From NCBI GenBank assembly GCA_017963125.1, contig JAGCUA010000002.1:40356-104355 (forward strand): 64,000 bases of DNA. The letters are read 5' to 3'. The stretch is from a bacterium. Lineage in GTDB: Bacteria > UBP6 > UBA1177. Below, piece by piece: positions 60,929 to 64,000 of the stretch (within the stretch, counting starts at the first letter, position 1; every line of letters begins with the position of its first letter). Under the pieces are notes generated by a model, which worked only from the letters and a program-made list of their open reading frames with translations, searched no databases and had not been told where the DNA came from. The position numbers and the translations under genes are program-made.

Positions 60929-61255
60929 ATGAAAAAACTTATTTTTTGCCTTGGAATTTTGGTGTTTTTCGTTTCGTGCGAGCCTGCTGTCAGCTCCAGC
61001 AATTTCGTACGCATCACCGGTCAGGTCATAGATCTTGACACCCACGATGCGATCGAGGGAGCAAGTGTTAACCTTAGTCCTAGCGGCAAAAGCACTTTTA
61101 CAGGCAGTGACGGCTACTTCGATTTTGCTGATCTGGATGTCCAGCAGTATACCGTAACTGTCTCGAAAACCGGTTACTCTACCAACCGCAAGACTGTAAA
61201 ACCTGTTGCAGGAGAAACTGAAAACATCACGATAACACTCAAAAAAACAGAGTGA
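60929..61255 (+). CDS. Carboxypeptidase-regulatory-like lipoprotein
   Basis: A 108-residue predicted lipoprotein ('FVSCEPAV') that is almost entirely one carboxypeptidase D regulatory-like beta-sandwich: 'ITGQVIDLDTHDAIEGASV', 'GSDGYFDFADLDVQQYTVTV' and 'KTGYSTNRKTV'. Such domains act as surface spacers or binding modules. It lies 12 bp after the DUF5683-like gene and is followed by a strong intrinsic terminator, so it is the last gene of the operon beginning at 59507. Confidence 0.8.
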   Translation: MKKLIFCLGILVFFVSCEPAVSSSNFVRITGQVIDLDTHDAIEGASVNLSPSGKSTFTGSDGYFDFADLDVQQYTVTVSKTGYSTNRKTVKPVAGETENITITLKKTE

Positions 61256-61299
61256 AACCGCGAGTTTTCTAACAGAAAAGACTGATCCGATTCTTGGTT

Positions 61300-61336
61300 T
61301 TCCGCCGCTTTTTTAAAGAAGCGGCGGAAGTTTTTT
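61300..61336 (+). terminator. Rho-independent terminator
   Basis: Arms TTCCGCCGCTT (61300-61310) and AAGCGGCGGAA (61319-61329) form an 11-bp perfect stem with an 8-nt loop, followed by G and six T. It ends the 59507-61255 operon. Confidence 0.85.
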
Positions 61337-61416
61337 ATTTAGGCATGTTCTTTGTTCGGGTCAAAGAGACGTTTCCTAAAATGTCTCACAAGGAATTTGT
61401 TATGGAGAAAAGAAAA

Positions 61417-61776
61417 ATGAAAAAATCAATCATTTCAATGCTTTTGGTTTTCGCAGTTCTTGCATTTTTAGTCAGTTGCGGCGGCAGCGAACCCGGTTCA
61501 ATTTTTGGGACTGTTACTGATAAAGTCACTGGTGAGCCGGTGAAAAATGCTTTTGTTGAACTTTCTGACGAGGTTTTAGGTGGTCCAGTAAAGCAGAAAA
61601 TAGTGACTGGTTCCGATGGAATGTTCGAATTTTCGGATATTTCGTCTGGAGATTGCTATTTATGGGTAAGAAAGGCAGGCTATTTTGAAACATTTGAGAG
61701 CATACATGTTGAGTCGGGTAAAAAAGTACACATGGATTTTTTATTGGAGAAATATGTATATAGGAGTCAAAAATGA
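61417..61776 (+). CDS. Carboxypeptidase-regulatory-like lipoprotein
   Basis: About 119 residues from the ATG at 61417 (GGAGA upstream; an in-frame ATG far upstream at 61402 or 61294 is not signal-like). Lipobox 'FLVSCGGS', then one regulatory-like fold: 'IFGTVTDKVTGEPVKNAFVEL', 'GSDGMFEFSDISSGDCYLWV' and 'RKAGYFETF'. The signal peptide is nearly the same as in the next two genes, so the three arose by tandem duplication. It overlaps the next gene by 4 bp (ATGA). It is AT-richer than genes to the left. Confidence 0.78.
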   Translation: MKKSIISMLLVFAVLAFLVSCGGSEPGSIFGTVTDKVTGEPVKNAFVELSDEVLGGPVKQKIVTGSDGMFEFSDISSGDCYLWVRKAGYFETFESIHVESGKKVHMDFLLEKYVYRSQK

Positions 61777-63068
61777 AAAAGATAATTATTTCAACGCTTT
61801 TTGTTTTTGCTGTTCTCGCATTTCTGATCAGTTGCGGCGGAACTGAAGAATCAAGTGGTTCTGGCGGGATATACGGTCATGTGACTGATTTTATCACAGG
61901 CGAAGATGTTGCAAACGCCAATGTCCAGCTTCGTCCTGGCGGAGATACGACTCTGACGGGTTCTGATGGAATGTTTGAATTCAGGGATCTTACATCAGGA
62001 GACTACTCGATTACTGTTTCCAAAGCCGGATACTCGGATTTAGTTGATGATTATGTGATTACGGTGAAAGACAAGATGGTAAAGCGCGATATTCAACTTG
62101 AGAAAAAAAAGGCGGAAGTCGCAATGCTGGATATTCTCGACAATGAGGGAAATCCCATTAACGAGTTGGATTTTGGTACGGAGCTTATCTCGAGACAGTT
62201 TCAAATTTATAATGCCGGTCCTAAGACTATTGATTGCACCATTATTACTGATGGTTATTCAGCTGAATGGGTAACTTCTGTAAGCTTGCAAAGTCCGCTC
62301 ACTGTTAAGATTGAACCTGGGGCGGCTTATGGTGCTGTTGCTACGATTGACCGGAGCAAGCTCCCGATTGGTCAAAACACGACTTCAATGCAGGTCACAA
62401 CGAGTAACGGAAACAAGGAGCTTATAATAAAGGCTACAAATTCTGAGTGTAAAGAAGACGGTTATTTCTTCAATGGTTCAATATGTGTAAACCCGTGTGA
62501 AAAGAATCCTTGCGGAGATCACGGAACTTGCGATCCTAAAGGAACAACAACTTATGAGTGTGATTGTGAAAACGATTATTTCTCTGATGGTTTAACATGT
62601 TTGAATCCGTGCGAAAAGAATCCGTGTGGTAACGGAATCTGTGATCCTACTGGTGTGACAACCTATGATTGCAGTTGTGAAAATGGGTATTTCTGGAACA
62701 ATGATTGTCACCAATTACCACAATGTGACTCTAAAAATATAACACCTTGTGTAGATGCAGAAACAAACTATATGTGGTCATCTCGTGCACTTCAAGCCAT
62801 GAATTGGGATTCTGCAATAAGCTATTGTGAGAATTTAACGGAAGGAAGTTTTTCTGATTGGATTCTGCCTCCATCGGATATTTTAAAAACTCTTTGTGCA
62901 GGATCTCAGTCAAAATTAGGAGATACTGGCAGCTTTTGGTCATCTACTACAGGCGATAGTAGTTATGCATCCTATGTTTATTTCTCGTCAAGTAAAGAAT
63001 CATGTGCCAGCAAATACGACTATGATTACCGTTCCAAGTCTTTCTCTGTCCGTTGCGTCAGATACTAA
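61773..63068 (+). CDS. Lipoprotein: regulatory fold, BACON-like, EGF, DUF1566
   Basis: A 431-residue predicted lipoprotein ('FLISCGGT'). Order: carboxypeptidase-regulatory-like fold (~28-110, 'VTDFITGEDVANANVQL'); BACON-like domain (~113-225, 'INELDFGTELISRQFQIYNAG', 'TIDRSKLPIGQNT'); two EGF-like modules ('CEKNPCGDHGTC', 'CEKNPCGNGIC'); and a C-terminal DUF1566 domain ('DWILPPSDILK', a WRLP variant) ending 'SVRCVRY'. The second half (from about 62,440) is AT-rich with T/A-ending codons unlike its neighbours, suggesting separate origin. The last 40 codons are rich in Ser, Tyr and Asp from AGT/TAT/GAT-type codons, a weak hint of DGR-type diversification. Confidence 0.8.
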   Translation: MKKIIISTLFVFAVLAFLISCGGTEESSGSGGIYGHVTDFITGEDVANANVQLRPGGDTTLTGSDGMFEFRDLTSGDYSITVSKAGYSDLVDDYVITVKDKMVKRDIQLEKKKAEVAMLDILDNEGNPINELDFGTELISRQFQIYNAGPKTIDCTIITDGYSAEWVTSVSLQSPLTVKIEPGAAYGAVATIDRSKLPIGQNTTSMQVTTSNGNKELIIKATNSECKEDGYFFNGSICVNPCEKNPCGDHGTCDPKGTTTYECDCENDYFSDGLTCLNPCEKNPCGNGICDPTGVTTYDCSCENGYFWNNDCHQLPQCDSKNITPCVDAETNYMWSSRALQAMNWDSAISYCENLTEGSFSDWILPPSDILKTLCAGSQSKLGDTGSFWSSTTGDSSYASYVYFSSSKESCASKYDYDYRSKSFSVRCVRY

Positions 63069-63091
63069 TTGTGAAATTTCGGAGGTAAACT

Positions 63092-64000
63092 ATGAAAAAA
63101 ATCACGATGTTTTTAGTTTTCGCGGTTTTTGCATTTCTGGTTAGTTGCGGCGGTTCGGAAGGATCTGGCAGCGGCGGATCTGGTGATTCCAATGTAACAG
63201 GTGAAACAGGTTCGATTTACGGTATTGTCACTGACAAGGCTACAGGTGAATCCATAATCAATGCCGGTGTTGAGCTTCAGCCAATAGGCTTGAAAACGGT
63301 TACAGGCAGTGACGGTCAGTTCGAGTTCAATGAAGTTGCAACCGGCACTTACACTCTTTTTGTGACAAAGACCGGTTACAGCGATAGCAGCAGTGACATC
63401 ACCGTCGAATCAGGCAAACAGTCCAAAGGCGATGTTCAGCTGGAAAAACTTCCTGCTGCATTGAGGATAGTCGATGATGACGGAAAAGACATTTCCGAGC
63501 TCGATTTCGGTGAAAAACTTGCCGATGTTTCGCGTCAGTTCAACATTTTCAACGACGGAACTGAAAAATTGAAATGGGAACTGTCCTTTTCTGCAGACTG
63601 GATCAAGTCTGTCAGCAAGGAAGGCGGTGAACTTAAAGCGGGCGGCACGCAGGGTGTAATCGTGAATATCGACCGAAGCTTGTTGGAAAGCGGTGAAAAT
63701 GTTACGACAATCCATGTTACATCGAATGACGGCAACAAGCAGCTTACGGTAAAGGCTACAAACGCAACCGTTCTTCCGACACTCAACACGCTTGAAACGA
63801 CGAATATCACTTCTTCTTCCGCAGTTCTGAATGCCGAGATTCTGACAAAAGGTGTTCCAAGCTACAGCGAGCGCGGTTTTGTGTATGCACTTGAGTCGAA
63901 TCCGACACTTGAAAACACGATTGCACAACTTACGGCTAAAGTCTCGGAAGAAAATCTTTATTCCGCGACTGTGACCGGTCTTGAACTTGGTGAAGAATAC
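63092..64000 (+). CDS. Lipoprotein: regulatory fold, BACON-like, FN3-like (3' partial)
   Basis: Starts at ATG 63092 after GGAGG, 23 bp past the previous gene, and is open through the right edge (303 codons seen). Lipobox 'FLVSCGGS', a Gly/Ser linker, a regulatory-like fold ('IYGIVTDKATGESIINAGVEL', 'KTGYSDSSSD'), and a BACON-like domain very close to that of the upstream paralog ('ISELDFGEKLADVSRQFNIF', 'NIDRSLLESGEN'). Then a segment 'LETTNITSSSAVLNAEIL' and 'ERGFVYALESNPT' resembling FN3-type modules of Bacteroidetes-like surface proteins. Paralog of the two preceding genes; its C-terminal domain lies outside the window. Confidence 0.8.
   Translation, partial: MKKITMFLVFAVFAFLVSCGGSEGSGSGGSGDSNVTGETGSIYGIVTDKATGESIINAGVELQPIGLKTVTGSDGQFEFNEVATGTYTLFVTKTGYSDSSSDITVESGKQSKGDVQLEKLPAALRIVDDDGKDISELDFGEKLADVSRQFNIFNDGTEKLKWELSFSADWIKSVSKEGGELKAGGTQGVIVNIDRSLLESGENVTTIHVTSNDGNKQLTVKATNATVLPTLNTLETTNITSSSAVLNAEILTKGVPSYSERGFVYALESNPTLENTIAQLTAKVSEENLYSATVTGLELGEEY

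Noticed and set aside
1..64000. tRNA, rRNA, riboswitch, integrase, transposase or reverse transcriptase genes
   Set aside because: I read the intergenic gaps and the coding regions and found none that I could support; the gaps are mostly under 250 bp and are covered by promoters or repeats.

Overview
The window is a 64 kb stretch from a Gram-negative bacterium of moderate GC. It carries many Sec- and Lgt-dependent lipoproteins (about 13 with a clear lipobox), HtrA, a lytic transglycosylase and a prepilin peptidase. Several surface proteins have traits typical of Myxococcota and other former Deltaproteobacteria: Asp/Ser/Thr-rich linkers behind the lipobox, Myxococcus-type cysteine-rich repeats, EGF-like modules, DUF1566 (Lcl) domains, and C-termini of the form 'acidic stretch-Gly-Cys-TM-basic' that resemble MYXO-CTERM. 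I infer an uncultured lineage near Myxococcota; the lineage call is low confidence because no rRNA gene is present.

Layout. 1-13.7 kb (+ strand): a Bax-like glucosaminidase (cut at the left edge), folC, two coupled beta-helix lipoproteins, a parvulin-like lipoprotein, prfB (no programmed frameshift), a lipoprotein, lgt, a secreted protein, a divergent YchF-like NTPase, def and an RND exporter. 13.8-19.8 kb (- strand): HtrA protease, a beta-barrel candidate coupled to a Cys-rich lipoprotein, and typA. 20-21.8 kb (+): a lipoprotein, rsfS and rlmH. 21.8-24.5 kb is an accessory island: a DUF1566 lipoprotein whose 3' end looks like the variable region of a diversity-generating retroelement (DGR), then a block of palindromic repeats, then a RhuM-family gene between 37-bp direct repeats. 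24.5-27.7 kb: a TPR lytic transglycosylase and coaX. 27.8-37.9 kb (-): one 3368-residue modular lipoprotein with eight DUF1566 domains and an unusual iterated GDPIM peptide. 38-50.8 kb: rlmN, prepilin peptidase, rdgB, a yfgM/bamB-like pair, an HU/IHF gene, a JAMM-DinG fusion helicase, proS, a chalcone-isomerase-like protein, an rpoH-like sigma factor and a NERD helicase. 50.8-57.2 kb (-): two paralogous ~1,030-residue envelope proteins with MYXO-CTERM-like tails. 57.3-64 kb: pta, an XRE regulator with a candidate palindromic operator at two promoters, a cytosolic DUF1566 protein, two LPP20-like proteins, and a tandem family of carboxypeptidase-regulatory/BACON-like lipoproteins that runs off the right edge.

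How it works together. The housekeeping genes cover translation (prfB, def, rsfS, rlmH, rlmN, proS, typA), envelope maturation (lgt, PPIase, HtrA, YfgM/BamB-like) and cofactors (folC, coaX). They are interleaved with a large investment in displayed modular proteins. Promoters across the window share a recurring form: TTGNNN, a 16-bp spacer, a TANNNT-type -10, then a CG-containing start region.

The best candidates for something new are the DGR-like variable region, the GDPIM array in the giant lipoprotein, and the XRE/palindrome regulon. No tRNA, rRNA, CRISPR array or reverse transcriptase was found in the window.
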